DNA of 64,000 nucleotides from Mycolicibacterium bacteremicum (GTDB lineage Bacteria; Actinomycetota; Actinomycetes; Mycobacteriales; Mycobacteriaceae): contig NZ_CALUAE010000017.1 of the NCBI RefSeq assembly GCF_943913955.1, forward strand, positions 26,598-90,597, in the 5' to 3' direction. The translations under genes were made by a program, and so were the position numbers. How positions within the stretch are numbered: the stretch's first letter is position 1; each line of letters starts with the position of its first letter. A model generated the notes under the pieces. That model was not told where the DNA came from. It saw only the letters and a program-made list of their open reading frames with translations, and did not search any database. Shown in pieces: positions 8,376 to 17,326 of this stretch.

Positions 8376-8930
8376 TCAGCATCTTCCCTCCCTGGGTGAC
8401 CGCACAATGCAGGGTGTCGAAGTCGCCTTCTGTATGGAACTAGTGAAGTGCGCCATCGTGACGACGACGAATAACCCTGAGGCGGACGCGACTAGCTGAC
8501 CGGTAGTCTCCTCGCGCAATTCTGTCCGGACTTCGAGTTTCCGGCCGGTCTTGGACACCAGCTCCGCGCTGACCTCGTAGGGGACCCCCAGCAACACCGG
8601 CGCGTAGAACTCGGTATCGAACCTGCGGGTGACGGCCATCTCACCGACGACGTACAGCAACATGCCCACCATGTCGTCGAGTACGGTCATGACTGCGCCG
8701 CCATGTGCGATACCGGGTGCGCCGCGATGTCTGCCGTCGAAGATATGCCTGGCACCCACCCCGTCGCCATGCCGACGCGCTCGCAGGCGATGACCGTGCG
8801 GATTGTCTGTGCCGCAACCAAGGCACCACGGGTGGTGCGCATCAAGGTAGTCGCCGTCGGCGGCGACAGCACGATCCTGAAAGCTATGCCACCATGCGAT
8901 GGCCGAATCTTCTTCCGCTTGCTCTTCGAT
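8376..8930 (-). CDS. PaaI-like thioesterase with no conventional start codon
   Basis: A hotdog-fold thioesterase of about 184 residues. Translating upstream of the GTG at 8759 gives the expected family N-terminus, including HHPWCLGCGTDNPHGHRL, so the gene certainly extends to about 8900 or beyond. GIAHGGAVMTVLDDMVGM is the hotdog helix. In that frame there is no ATG, GTG or TTG before the stop at 8943-8945. A strong AGGAGG (about 8939-8944 on the minus strand) lies eight bases before an ATC at 8930-8928, where an ATG would be expected. Either ATC is used inefficiently or the start codon has been lost. The GTG at 8759 would cut away the conserved CxGCG block. Confidence 0.65.
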   Translation of the reverse strand: MEEQAEEDSAIAWWHSFQDRAVAADGDYLDAHHPWCLGCGTDNPHGHRLRARRHGDGVGARHIFDGRHRGAPGIAHGGAVMTVLDDMVGMLLYVVGEMAVTRRFDTEFYAPVLLGVPYEVSAELVSKTGRKLEVRTELREETTGQLVASASGLFVVVTMAHFTSSIQKATSTPCIVRSPREGRC

Positions 8931-9184
8931 GACGAAACCCTCCTAAATAGACCCTCGTAGCGCGTGGTTCACCACACGACTGAAGAATTGCGCCGGCGTC
9001 GACTGGGCTGATCGCCGGTAGATATGTATGTAGGACTCGTTAGCCCGCCGAGATCATCGCTGCGACACACCTTCCGATTAGGACACTGTCGGCTATCTGG
9101 TCCTGCCCGTAATCCCTTGGACTGCAGTGTATTCATAGCCGGCCAGATCGCGTCACAATGAACTGGCACACAGTCCGCAGCGCC

Positions 9185-9853
9185 TCACAACTCCTGGGAG
9201 AAGGCGTCACGCTGGGCTCCAGCGCCAGCCATGAGCGGGCCGTACCGGTGATGCAACTCTGTAACGATGTCGGTGAAGGGGAGATCGTGGTACCAACCGC
9301 GGTCGTTGAGGTACTCCATGTGTTGGCTTCCCCCACCGTCGTAGGCATGGAGGAGCGCATCGGTGTGGCCGTCGAAGTCGATCGGAGGTACACCGAATCG
9401 CGCGCAGAGCTCGGCATTGAACGCCGGAGTGGCCTTCACCCAGCGGTTGTTGAGTTGTAATTCGCTATATCCGTGGTAGACGAACACGTCGGTACCTCCC
9501 ATCCGGGCACGCAATGTGGTGGTCTGCAGATGGTTGCGCACGTCCGCGAATCCGAGCCGGGCCGGAATGCCCGCCGCACGAGCTGCCGCGGTCAGCAGCA
9601 CCGCCTTCGGTATGCAATACGCCCTCGACGCTGTCGCTACATAGCTCGCCCGATAATGCTCGGGATCGTCGTCGGTGCTATAGGGATCGTACCAAATCCT
9701 GTCCCGCACAGCGGTGAAGATCAACCTCGCCTTCTGCACAGGGTCACGAACGTCACCGACCGCGTCCTCGGTGAAGCGCTGTACATCGTCGTGCTGCCAA
9801 TCGAGGAACCCAGTTGTCTCCAGGAAACTCGATTCGTTTGAAGTGTCGCTCAC
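9185..9853 (-). CDS. Transglutaminase-like (papain-fold) protein
   Basis: A 222-residue protein of the transglutaminase-like superfamily. The nucleophile is probably Cys80 in SRAYCIPKAVLLTAAARAAG, where the helix after the Cys is typical. His127 in VFVYHGYSELQLNNRWVKAT is the second catalytic residue, with YSEL replacing the more common W.E pattern. There is no signal peptide, so it acts in the cytoplasm, possibly as a protease, amidase or acyl transferase. Its ATG overlaps the stop of the BtrH-like gene (ATGA, 9850-9853), so the two cysteine-enzyme-like proteins are made together. Confidence 0.78.
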   Translation of the reverse strand: MSDTSNESSFLETTGFLDWQHDDVQRFTEDAVGDVRDPVQKARLIFTAVRDRIWYDPYSTDDDPEHYRASYVATASRAYCIPKAVLLTAAARAAGIPARLGFADVRNHLQTTTLRARMGGTDVFVYHGYSELQLNNRWVKATPAFNAELCARFGVPPIDFDGHTDALLHAYDGGGSQHMEYLNDRGWYHDLPFTDIVTELHHRYGPLMAGAGAQRDAFSQEL

Positions 9854-10950
9854 AGATAGCCTTTCAGATAAGCCTCGAGGCCGGTATCGACAGTGCCAAC
9901 GGATCGACTGGCCGTTTCGAGGGCTTCGACGAGGCGTGTTTCGGAGTCCGGGATCGTCGCGGCGATTTTGGCCGCAGCGAGACTACGACTCCGTAGCGAT
10001 GTGCCGGCATCGGTGGCTGCGGCCGCAAGCTCAGACCACGCTTGGGAAGCGTGTCGGGCCGCGGCCGCCGCTTCGGCTGCGGCGGCGTCCCCGAGGAGAT
10101 CGGCGATATTCTGGCAACCTTGTGCTTGCAGCATACGAAAGAGCCCGCCACCGGTTCCGGCTTTCTCGATGAACGCCCCGAGCCCGAACAATGCCGCGGT
10201 CAGGGCGTCGTCATCAAACACCGTTGGCCAATGCCGTACGTCATCGGCGAACTCCTGCACACCCTTCAAACCGGAGGCCTCGACTTCAGCTGCCTCGATG
10301 CGCAGTAGCGGCGCACCTACGGCACCGCCGCGCATGAAAGCTGCGCTCGCGGCTAATGCAGTGGCGGCAATCGGCCCAAGGTCGGGCACTCGCTCCGGCC
10401 AGTCGACGTGATATGTGGTGTGCCGGGTCGGTGTAGGGAACCCTACCGAGGACCGCGCCCGGCGCAGGTCGTCATAAGCCACCGTTTGGGTGGTCTCGCG
10501 GTCATTATCGACCACATAGGCAACCCCTTGTTCGTCATCATATCCGGTGATGACGATGTCGTGACGGCTCATGTGCAATCGGACGCGCAGGTAAGGAAGT
10601 TCGCCGATGTCAGCCCAGACCATGACGGGTCGGCCCTTGTCGACTTCGTCGGTAACAAATGACCATCCCACGTCTGCGTCATCGGTCGATCGCACTACGC
10701 AGTTTGCACCAACTCGGGAGAGGTAGTCTTTTTCCAGGTCGCTTCCTCGTCCTACCAGGTAGATCTGGGGAAACAATTGCGTAGAGCGGACGTACGAGAA
10801 GTCCAAGGCTCCGCCGAGGGTGAAGACCAATCCTTCACTGAGTGTTTCTGTCCCCCATCCTAGTTGTGCCCATTCAGTAAGGTCACGCAGCGCACCGGAA
10901 CCACAGTGCCCTCCTCTCCTGTGGGGATAGGGAATTTCAATCCTCGCCAT
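9850..10950 (-). CDS. BtrH N-terminal-domain / DUF4872-like protein
   Basis: A 366-residue protein with an N-terminal domain like that of butirosin biosynthesis protein BtrH. RRGGHCGSGALRDL carries probable nucleophile Cys16, followed by LSEGLVFTLGGALDFSY, and RHDIVITGYDD supplies His130 with a later Asp in YVVDND. BtrH is an acyltransferase that moves a gamma-glutamyl side chain from a carrier protein; the fold resembles bacteriocin-processing C39 peptidases. Residues about 195-366 are Ala-rich helices (DUF4872-like). It is the first gene of a two-gene unit with the transglutaminase-like protein. No carrier protein or peptide substrate is seen nearby, so the acyl or peptide target is unknown. 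Confidence 0.75.
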   Translation of the reverse strand: MARIEIPYPHRRGGHCGSGALRDLTEWAQLGWGTETLSEGLVFTLGGALDFSYVRSTQLFPQIYLVGRGSDLEKDYLSRVGANCVVRSTDDADVGWSFVTDEVDKGRPVMVWADIGELPYLRVRLHMSRHDIVITGYDDEQGVAYVVDNDRETTQTVAYDDLRRARSSVGFPTPTRHTTYHVDWPERVPDLGPIAATALAASAAFMRGGAVGAPLLRIEAAEVEASGLKGVQEFADDVRHWPTVFDDDALTAALFGLGAFIEKAGTGGGLFRMLQAQGCQNIADLLGDAAAAEAAAAARHASQAWSELAAAATDAGTSLRSRSLAAAKIAATIPDSETRLVEALETASRSVGTVDTGLEAYLKGYL

Positions 10951-11220
10951 CGCCGCTTCCTCTCTTGTCCAATAGCACTGTTAAGACTCATCGAAAGCTA
11001 CGTTCCATCAAGGCGTCGCGGCTGGCGGTAGGTGCCAGAACTGGTCGACCGCAGCCAATCTCACCCGCGCAGCTCGACCGCCTATGACTATGGGAAACAT
11101 TGCTTTCGATCGCTATCCGCATCAAAGCGTCAACGGTGAGAGCCCCTGACCCGCAGCATCGCCATCGTTGTACTGAGCTCGCTTGGTGCCGTTTTGCGCT
11201 TCCCTGCTTTCGGTGCTCTG

Positions 11221-12327
11221 TCAGAATCGGATGAGTCCTCGGATGTTGCGGCCTGACCGCATGTCGTCGTAGCCCTCATTGATCTCATCGAGGGTGTACT
11301 CACGGGTGATCAGCTCGTCGAGTTTGAGTTGTCCGGAGTTGTAGAGTTCGACGAGCCGCGGGATGTCGTGGGCGGCGTTGGACGAGCCGTAGAGGGCACC
11401 GCGGATCTGCTTTTCATACAGCGTTAATTCCAGCAGCGAGCCCGACATCGACGTGTCTTCGGGGTGTCCGATCGCGGTAATGACCACACGGCCGCGTTTA
11501 CCGACCAGTGATAGCGCCTCAGCGGTGTAGGCCCCTTCGGCGACGTCGGTGGTCAAGACGCAGACGTCGGCGAGTTTGCCACGGGTGATGTCGCTGATCA
11601 GTGACCAGGCCTCATCGATGGTGGCAACGGCATGCGTCGCGCCGAAACCGCCAGCTTGTTCGCGCTTGAACTCCACTGGGTCGACAGCCACGATGGTCAA
11701 CGCGCCAGCGATGCGGGCGCCTTGGATCGCATTCATGCCGATGCCGCCGGCGCCGATCACGACCACGGTATCCCCGGCGCGCACGTCACCGGTGCGTACC
11801 GCCGAGCCGTAACCGGTCGTGACACCGCAACCGATCAAGGCCGCCTTGTCCAACGGTGTCCCGTGGTCAACCTTGACCAAGGAGGCCTTCGGCACCACGG
11901 TGTATTCCGAGAACGTGCCCAGCAAGCACATCTGGCCGACATCCTCGCCGCGGGCATGGAAGCGGTAGGTGCCGTCGATCTGGGGTCCCATCATGATCGC
12001 CGCACCCATGTCGCACAGGTTTCCCATCCCGCGCGCGCAGTAAGAGCAGTGCCCGCAAGACGGCAGGAACGTCAGGATGACCGAATCGCCCTCGGCCAGG
12101 TCCTCGACACCTGCACCCACCTCGACCACGGTGCCGGCGCCTTCATGACCACCGACGACGGGCAGCGGAAACGGCAGATCACCGGTCACCAGGTGTTCGT
12201 CTGAATGGCACAACCCGCTGGCGGTCAACCGGACCAGCACTTCATCCGCACCGGGCGGATCCAGCTCGATCTCATCAACCTCCCACTTCTCTCCCAAGCC
12301 CCAGAGCACGGCAGCGCGTGTTTTCAT
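11221..12327 (-). CDS. NDMA-dependent-type zinc alcohol dehydrogenase
   Basis: A 368-residue medium-chain dehydrogenase/reductase of the type III, NDMA-dependent group. Catalytic zinc ligands lie in GLCHSDEH and GGHEGAGTV, structural zinc ligands in the CGHCSYCARGMGNLC loop, and the nucleotide site is GAGGIGMNAIQGA. Members of this group keep NAD tightly bound and are linked to mycofactocin in actinobacteria (family knowledge). It is the last gene of the CYP153 operon and would oxidise the primary alcohol formed by the P450 to the aldehyde. The ATG at 12327 is preceded by GAGAGGAC. No aldehyde dehydrogenase follows, so that step must be encoded elsewhere. Confidence 0.9.
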   Translation of the reverse strand: MKTRAAVLWGLGEKWEVDEIELDPPGADEVLVRLTASGLCHSDEHLVTGDLPFPLPVVGGHEGAGTVVEVGAGVEDLAEGDSVILTFLPSCGHCSYCARGMGNLCDMGAAIMMGPQIDGTYRFHARGEDVGQMCLLGTFSEYTVVPKASLVKVDHGTPLDKAALIGCGVTTGYGSAVRTGDVRAGDTVVVIGAGGIGMNAIQGARIAGALTIVAVDPVEFKREQAGGFGATHAVATIDEAWSLISDITRGKLADVCVLTTDVAEGAYTAEALSLVGKRGRVVITAIGHPEDTSMSGSLLELTLYEKQIRGALYGSSNAAHDIPRLVELYNSGQLKLDELITREYTLDEINEGYDDMRSGRNIRGLIRF

Positions 12328-12372
12328 GTGTGTCCTCTCCTCAACGTCGGTGCTTCCGTAGCAGTGGATGGT

Positions 12373-13989
12373 TCACGCCAGCGTCTCGACGGCGAGCTCA
12401 CCGTCGGCATGCTGGCGGCGCAGCTTCTTCTTGTCGAACTTGCCAGTAGACGTCAACGGAACGTCGGCGACGAACGCCCACCGTTCCGGTAGCCACCACT
12501 TGGCCACCCGTGCACGCAGGAACTCAGTCAACTCCGCAGCGGTGGCGGTGCAGTCAGCGGCCAGGACCACCACTGCCAGCGGCCGTTCCTGCCACTTGTC
12601 GTCGGGCACTCCAATCACCGTGGCGGTGCGTACTGCAGGGTGAGCGGCCAACTCGTTCTCCAATTCCACCGAGGAGATCCACTCCCCTCCAGACTTGATC
12701 ACGTCTTTGGCGCGGTCGGTGAGAGTGATGAACGCATCGGCGCTGATGGTCCCGACATCCCCGGTGCATAACCAACCGTCCGGCGACACCGCCGGACTGT
12801 CATGCTCGTAATAGGACTGAGTGATCCACGGGCCGCGGATCTGAATCTCCCCCACCGACAGTCCGTCCCAAGGTTGTTCTGCACCGCTGTCATCAACGAT
12901 GCGCGCCTGCACACCGGCCACTACCCTGCCTTGGGTTCCCCGCAGGTAAAGGGACCTCTCCGGGGTGTCGGTGTTCCGCGGCAGAGCGACCGCAGCCAGC
13001 GGGGAGGTCTCAGTCATCCCCCAGGCCTGCACGATTCGGATGCCCAGTTCGTCATAGGCAGTCATCAACGACCTCGGAACCGCCGAACCACCGCACGCCA
13101 CCATCTCCAGCGAACTCACGTCGTGGCCGGGATTGTCGCGCAGGTAGTGCAAGACATCGGTCCAGATCGTCGGCACAGCGCCCGCCATCGTGGGCCGGGC
13201 CGCCTCGATCATCTCCACCAATGGCCCCGCCTGCAGGAAACGGTCAGGCAGCAGAAGCTGCGCCCCCGCCATCATCGCCGCATACGGCAACCCCCAGGCA
13301 TTAGCGTGGAACATCGGAACGATCGCCAACACCGTGTCGTCATGACCGATGCCCAAGGCGTTCGAGGTGCACGCCGATTGAGAGTGCAACCACGTCGAAC
13401 GGTGGCTGTAGACAACGCCTTTCGGGTGCCCGGTAGTACCGCTCGTGTAGCACATCGCTGCGGCCGACTGCTCGTCGACGTCGGGCCAGTCGAACGTGCT
13501 CGGCTGGGCTGCCACCACATCGTCGTAGCGAAGGACGTCCTTTCCGCAGCCCTGCACTGCGGTAAGATCACCCGTGCCGGTCACCAGCACCGTGCGCACC
13601 GAGGTCATCGACGGCAACGCCGCCGCCAACAGGTTCAGCACCGTACCGTCGACGATGATCACCTGATCTTCGGCATGATTGGCGATCCACGTCAGCTGTT
13701 CAGGTGGCAGCCGCAGATTCAACGTATGTAGCACCGCACCCATCGACGGCACCGCCGCGTAACAGTCCAGGTGCTCCTGGTTGCTCCACTGCAGCGTCGC
13801 GACACGCTCGTCTCCACAAATGCCTATCTCGCGCAACGCATTCGCCAACCGCGCCGCACGCTGCCCCAACTCATGATACGACACCCCAGAGATCTGTTGG
13901 GGTCCGCGTGCGGTCAACACCTCGCGATCGCCATGGACTGCCGCAGCATGGGCCACGATCGCGGGCACCGTCAACGCAACGTCCTGCAT
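12373..13989 (-). CDS. Acyl-CoA synthetase (FadD/AlkK-like)
   Basis: A 538-residue AMP-forming fatty acyl-CoA ligase. The ATP/AMP motif YTSGTTGHPKGVVYSH, the WGMTETSP motif, the hinge region GWLCTGDVG and the C-terminal lysine motif STGKFDKKKL are all present, so it should be active. I chose ATG 13989, which has GAGGAG five bases upstream; starts up to 14019 are possible. It lies 45 bp before the alcohol dehydrogenase and 48 bp after the SCP2 gene in the alkane operon, and would activate the fatty acid made from the alkane. Its overall pattern is closest to medium-chain ligases such as AlkK. Confidence 0.92.
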   Translation of the reverse strand: MQDVALTVPAIVAHAAAVHGDREVLTARGPQQISGVSYHELGQRAARLANALREIGICGDERVATLQWSNQEHLDCYAAVPSMGAVLHTLNLRLPPEQLTWIANHAEDQVIIVDGTVLNLLAAALPSMTSVRTVLVTGTGDLTAVQGCGKDVLRYDDVVAAQPSTFDWPDVDEQSAAAMCYTSGTTGHPKGVVYSHRSTWLHSQSACTSNALGIGHDDTVLAIVPMFHANAWGLPYAAMMAGAQLLLPDRFLQAGPLVEMIEAARPTMAGAVPTIWTDVLHYLRDNPGHDVSSLEMVACGGSAVPRSLMTAYDELGIRIVQAWGMTETSPLAAVALPRNTDTPERSLYLRGTQGRVVAGVQARIVDDSGAEQPWDGLSVGEIQIRGPWITQSYYEHDSPAVSPDGWLCTGDVGTISADAFITLTDRAKDVIKSGGEWISSVELENELAAHPAVRTATVIGVPDDKWQERPLAVVVLAADCTATAAELTEFLRARVAKWWLPERWAFVADVPLTSTGKFDKKKLRRQHADGELAVETLA

Positions 13990-14037
13990 CGTGCTCCTCA
14001 TCGAGAGCCCGCCCGACAACCCTTGATGAGGCGACGG

Positions 14038-14454
14038 TCACGCATCGATGAGGTCCTGCCGATCCTGACTCTGCAGCATCAACCGGTACTCGGGGAACAG
14101 ATTCTTGGCCTGCGGAATCAACTTGATCAACTTCGGCACCGGGCCCTTTGCGCGCACCGTCCCCTTGGCCATCGCCATCGTCAGGTTCACCTTGCCCAGC
14201 CAGAACTTGTTTCCAGTGTCCGCCGACATGAACAACTCCACGTTGGGCACCGCGGTACTGGCCGCTCCGGTCTCCACCACCTTCTTCGGCATGTCCACCG
14301 TTACCACCGCGTCCGGATCGGTGTAGTGCACCCGTAACACCACACCCGAATTTGCGAGCTTGTCCGCCAGTCCCTCCTTCTCCAAGCCCCGTTGAAAGAT
14401 CCCACCCAAGAAGGCATAGACCTCGTCCTCGTCCTTGAATACCGCCACCGTCAA
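14038..14454 (-). CDS. SCP2 sterol-carrier-domain protein
   Basis: A 138-residue single-domain SCP2-like protein. The central strands (GVVLRVHYTDPDAVVTVD, then AVPNVELFMSADT, then NKFWLGKVNLTMAMAKG) and the VRAKGPVPKLIKLIPQAK ending are typical of small bacterial SCP2 domains, which bind lipids in a hydrophobic tunnel. It sits between the ferredoxin reductase and acyl-CoA synthetase genes of the CYP153 operon. A likely role is to carry the alkane, alcohol or fatty acid between enzymes, which is inference. The 259 bp upstream to the reductase stop hold no gene. Confidence 0.85.
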   Translation of the reverse strand: MTVAVFKDEDEVYAFLGGIFQRGLEKEGLADKLANSGVVLRVHYTDPDAVVTVDMPKKVVETGAASTAVPNVELFMSADTGNKFWLGKVNLTMAMAKGTVRAKGPVPKLIKLIPQAKNLFPEYRLMLQSQDRQDLIDA

Positions 14455-14713
14455 TCTCCACCAATCTCGTTGTCAGAACAGAACAGTCGCGAGCATCGAC
14501 TCAAGACGATGCTCCCCCCGCAAAAATCGTCACGCCTGTTGGCGACCTCCACTAGCTTCTGATGCGCTGCGGTAACACCGCCGAGGTGCCCGGCGGCATC
14601 CGCTAGCCAGTCCCCGCGGCCAGCGGAGTTGGATGGCGGTTCTCGCTGACGTTCGTCTCCGACACACGCGTCGCAATCGCAGTCGCCGTCCCATCGCCCA
14701 TGCAGCCATGACC

Positions 14714-15916
14714 TCAGACCGAGCCGGCGAGCATGAGTTCGGCCCGTTCGACGGGGACCTGCTGCGTAATGACCCGCTTGCTGAACATGAAGTCGCGGGG
14801 GCGATTGATGCAGTCGGCGGCGATGAGCTCGCCGGCACGCAGGTAGAAGCAGGTGAAGTCGCGGTCGCGGGTCGGGTCGCCGCTGAGGACCACCTCGTCG
14901 TACCCGGTGTTGAGACCCGCGATCTGGAGCTTGAGGTCGTATTGATCTGACCAAAACCAAGGCAGCGCTGATATCTTCTTGGACTTCCCGCACAAAGTCG
15001 CCGCCGCGACTTTGGCCTGCTCGGCCGCACTGGGCACGGACTCCAGACGTATACGGCGGCCGTAACGAGCCATGTCGTGGCTGACGCAGTCCCCGGCGGC
15101 CATGATGGCGGAGTCGCTGGTCTGGGCTTGGTCGTCGATCACGACGCCGTTGTCGACGACCAAGCCCGCGGCAGCGGCGAGCTCGGTGTTCGGCTCAACG
15201 CCGATGCCGACAATGACGAGGTCGGCGGAAATCGATTCGCCACCGGCCAGGACTACTTCGCCGACTTTGCCGTCGCCAGACAGAGCCTCGACCCGCGCGC
15301 CCGTCTGGATGTTGACGCCCGCCTCCCGGTGGATCCGGTCGAAGAACGCCGATACCTCCGGGGCGGTCACCCGTTCGAGGACGCGCTCCGTCGCCTCGAG
15401 CACGGTGACCTCTAGACCCAACGCACGCAAGGAGGCAGCCGTCTCCAATCCGATGTAACCGCCGCCGATGATCACGGCTCGACGCCCCGGTCTGGTGGCG
15501 TCTCGGATCATCTCGACGTCCGCCGCGGTGCGTAGGTAGAAGACTCCGGCCAGGTCGGCGCCTGGGGTGGAGAGCCGACGGGGGCGCGCGCCCGTGCACA
15601 GCGCGAGCCTGTCGTAGGGCAGCACCTCGCCGGTGCTCAGCGAGAGGTGACCCGCTGCGCGATCGATTGCCTCCACCGTCGCATCCAGAACTTCGATTCG
15701 CAGCTTTGTGTAAAACTCGGCGCTGCGGATCGCGAGCTTGTCGACTGTGCAGTTCCCGGCCAGATATGCCTTCGACAGCGGAGGGCGTTGGTAGGGCGCT
15801 GCCGATTCATTGCCGACGAGGACGATCTCGCCGTCCCATCCTTCTTGACGAAGGCTGGCCGCCAGTTGGGCGCCCGCGTGGCTGGCGCCCACGATGACCG
15901 CTCGATGCAAAGTCAT
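14714..15916 (-). CDS. Ferredoxin reductase for the CYP153 system
   Basis: A 400-residue FAD/NAD(P)-dependent reductase of the rhodocoxin/putidaredoxin reductase type. It has an N-terminal FAD Rossmann motif (VIVGASHAGAQLAASL), an NAD motif (VIIGGGYIGLETAASL) and the third FAD contact IMAAGDCVSHD. It passes electrons from NADH to the [2Fe-2S] ferredoxin at 17327. Its ATG overlaps the P450 stop by four bases (15913-15916), showing tight coupling with the P450. The order ferredoxin, P450, reductase parallels known actinobacterial CYP153 clusters. Confidence 0.92.
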   Translation of the reverse strand: MTLHRAVIVGASHAGAQLAASLRQEGWDGEIVLVGNESAAPYQRPPLSKAYLAGNCTVDKLAIRSAEFYTKLRIEVLDATVEAIDRAAGHLSLSTGEVLPYDRLALCTGARPRRLSTPGADLAGVFYLRTAADVEMIRDATRPGRRAVIIGGGYIGLETAASLRALGLEVTVLEATERVLERVTAPEVSAFFDRIHREAGVNIQTGARVEALSGDGKVGEVVLAGGESISADLVIVGIGVEPNTELAAAAGLVVDNGVVIDDQAQTSDSAIMAAGDCVSHDMARYGRRIRLESVPSAAEQAKVAAATLCGKSKKISALPWFWSDQYDLKLQIAGLNTGYDEVVLSGDPTRDRDFTCFYLRAGELIAADCINRPRDFMFSKRVITQQVPVERAELMLAGSV

Positions 15917-17304
15917 GCGCCGGCTTTCGGGGTGAGGCGGACCATCAGCTTGCTGATTCCCCTGACGAAGTTGGATTGCACGTATTCGGGCTCACCAATG
16001 ACCTCGATCTTCTCGAAACGAGGAAGCAGCTCCTCCCACAGGATCCGCAACTGCATCTCGGCCAACCGGTTGCCCATACAGCGGTGGACGCCGAACCCGA
16101 AAGAGATGTGGTTGCGGGCGTTGTCCCGGTCGATGATGAAGTCGTCGGGCCGATCGAATACGCGCTCATCGCGGTTTCCCGATGCGTACCACATCACGAC
16201 CTTGTCACCCTTGCGAATGAACTGACCATTCAGCATGGTGTCGGCCTTGGCGATCCGGCGCATGTAGGCGAGTGGCGTCTGCCATCGGATAATCTCGGAG
16301 TTCATGTTGGGGATCAGGTCGGGATTTGCTTTCAGCTTCTCGAACTGGTCCGGGTAGCGGTTCAACGCGAGAACGCCGCCGCTCATCGAGTTCCGGGTCG
16401 TGTCGTTGCCTCCGACGATCAGCAGCAGAAGGTTGCCCAAGAACTCCATCGGCCGGTCGATCAGGTCTTTGGTGCTTTCATTGCTCTGCAGCATGGTGAT
16501 CAGATCGAACCCAGGCTCTTCTCCGGCACCGGTCCGGGCCGCCTTGTCGTGCCAGTGCCGGCTGAGATCTCGGGCCATGGCGCGCATGCCGACGAACGTC
16601 TCGTCAAGGTCCGAGGGACCGCCGTTGGTTTGCTCCATCGAGGTTGCCAGATCCGACCACTCGACAAGCTTGCGACGCTGCTCGTACGGAAAGTCCAGCA
16701 GGGTCGCAAGCATTCGAGCGGTCAGCTCGATCGAGACGTCGTGAACCCAGTCGAACGGCTGATCCACGGGGAGGTTATCCAGCACCTCCCTTACGCGCGA
16801 GCGAATCAGACCCTCCATTTCCCGTAGGTTCTTGGGTGCGACCACCCCTTGGACAGCCGCCCGCTGCAGGTCGTGGCGTGGTGGATCCATCGCGATGAAC
16901 ATCTTGATATCCAGGAAGCGGGGCGGCACCCCGATGACGATCAATGGCTCAGCGGAGAAGACCTCATGATTCTTGTCGACGGCCACGATGTCGGCATGCC
17001 GGGTGACGGACCAAAACGGGCCGAAGGCACTGTGCCGCTGATAATGGACCGGAGCTTCGTTACGCAGGCGCTCGTAGTATGACTGCCAGCGCCCCTGGCG
17101 ATAGAGAAAAGGATTGCTGAGATCGATGTCGGCGAGTTCGACCTCCTCGGCCGGCGGAATAGGACGCTCTACAAAGAGTTTCTTCCCGTTCGTACCGGTC
17201 ACCCAACGCCGAGTTTTGTCGTAGGCGTGTGCACCTTGAATCTGCAGGTCGATCGGGATGGTCGCCTGAACTTTCTCGGCGACCTTTTCAGAGATTTTTA
17301 CCAT
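15913..17304 (-). CDS. Cytochrome P450 of the CYP153 (alkane hydroxylase) type
   Basis: A 463-residue soluble class I P450. The heme-thiolate loop is FGFGVHRCMGNR with Cys409, the oxygen-activating I-helix is VGGNDTTRNSMSGG, and the K-helix ExxR is EIIRW. The N-terminal IPIDLQIQGAHAYDKTRRWV segment and the GGNDTTRNSM helix are typical of CYP153 enzymes, which hydroxylate medium-chain n-alkanes or related chains at the terminal carbon. The ferredoxin gene precedes it by 22 bp and the reductase overlaps its end. Key residues are intact. Subfamily assignment is by motif memory; a phylogeny would settle it. Confidence 0.92.
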   Translation of the reverse strand: MVKISEKVAEKVQATIPIDLQIQGAHAYDKTRRWVTGTNGKKLFVERPIPPAEEVELADIDLSNPFLYRQGRWQSYYERLRNEAPVHYQRHSAFGPFWSVTRHADIVAVDKNHEVFSAEPLIVIGVPPRFLDIKMFIAMDPPRHDLQRAAVQGVVAPKNLREMEGLIRSRVREVLDNLPVDQPFDWVHDVSIELTARMLATLLDFPYEQRRKLVEWSDLATSMEQTNGGPSDLDETFVGMRAMARDLSRHWHDKAARTGAGEEPGFDLITMLQSNESTKDLIDRPMEFLGNLLLLIVGGNDTTRNSMSGGVLALNRYPDQFEKLKANPDLIPNMNSEIIRWQTPLAYMRRIAKADTMLNGQFIRKGDKVVMWYASGNRDERVFDRPDDFIIDRDNARNHISFGFGVHRCMGNRLAEMQLRILWEELLPRFEKIEVIGEPEYVQSNFVRGISKLMVRLTPKAGA

Positions 17305-17326
17305 GTTTGACCACTTCCCTTCGTCG

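Noticed and set aside
12802..13731. A 309-codon plus-strand frame opposite the acyl-CoA synthetase
   Set aside because: His/Arg-rich shadow of a gene with all catalytic motifs intact.
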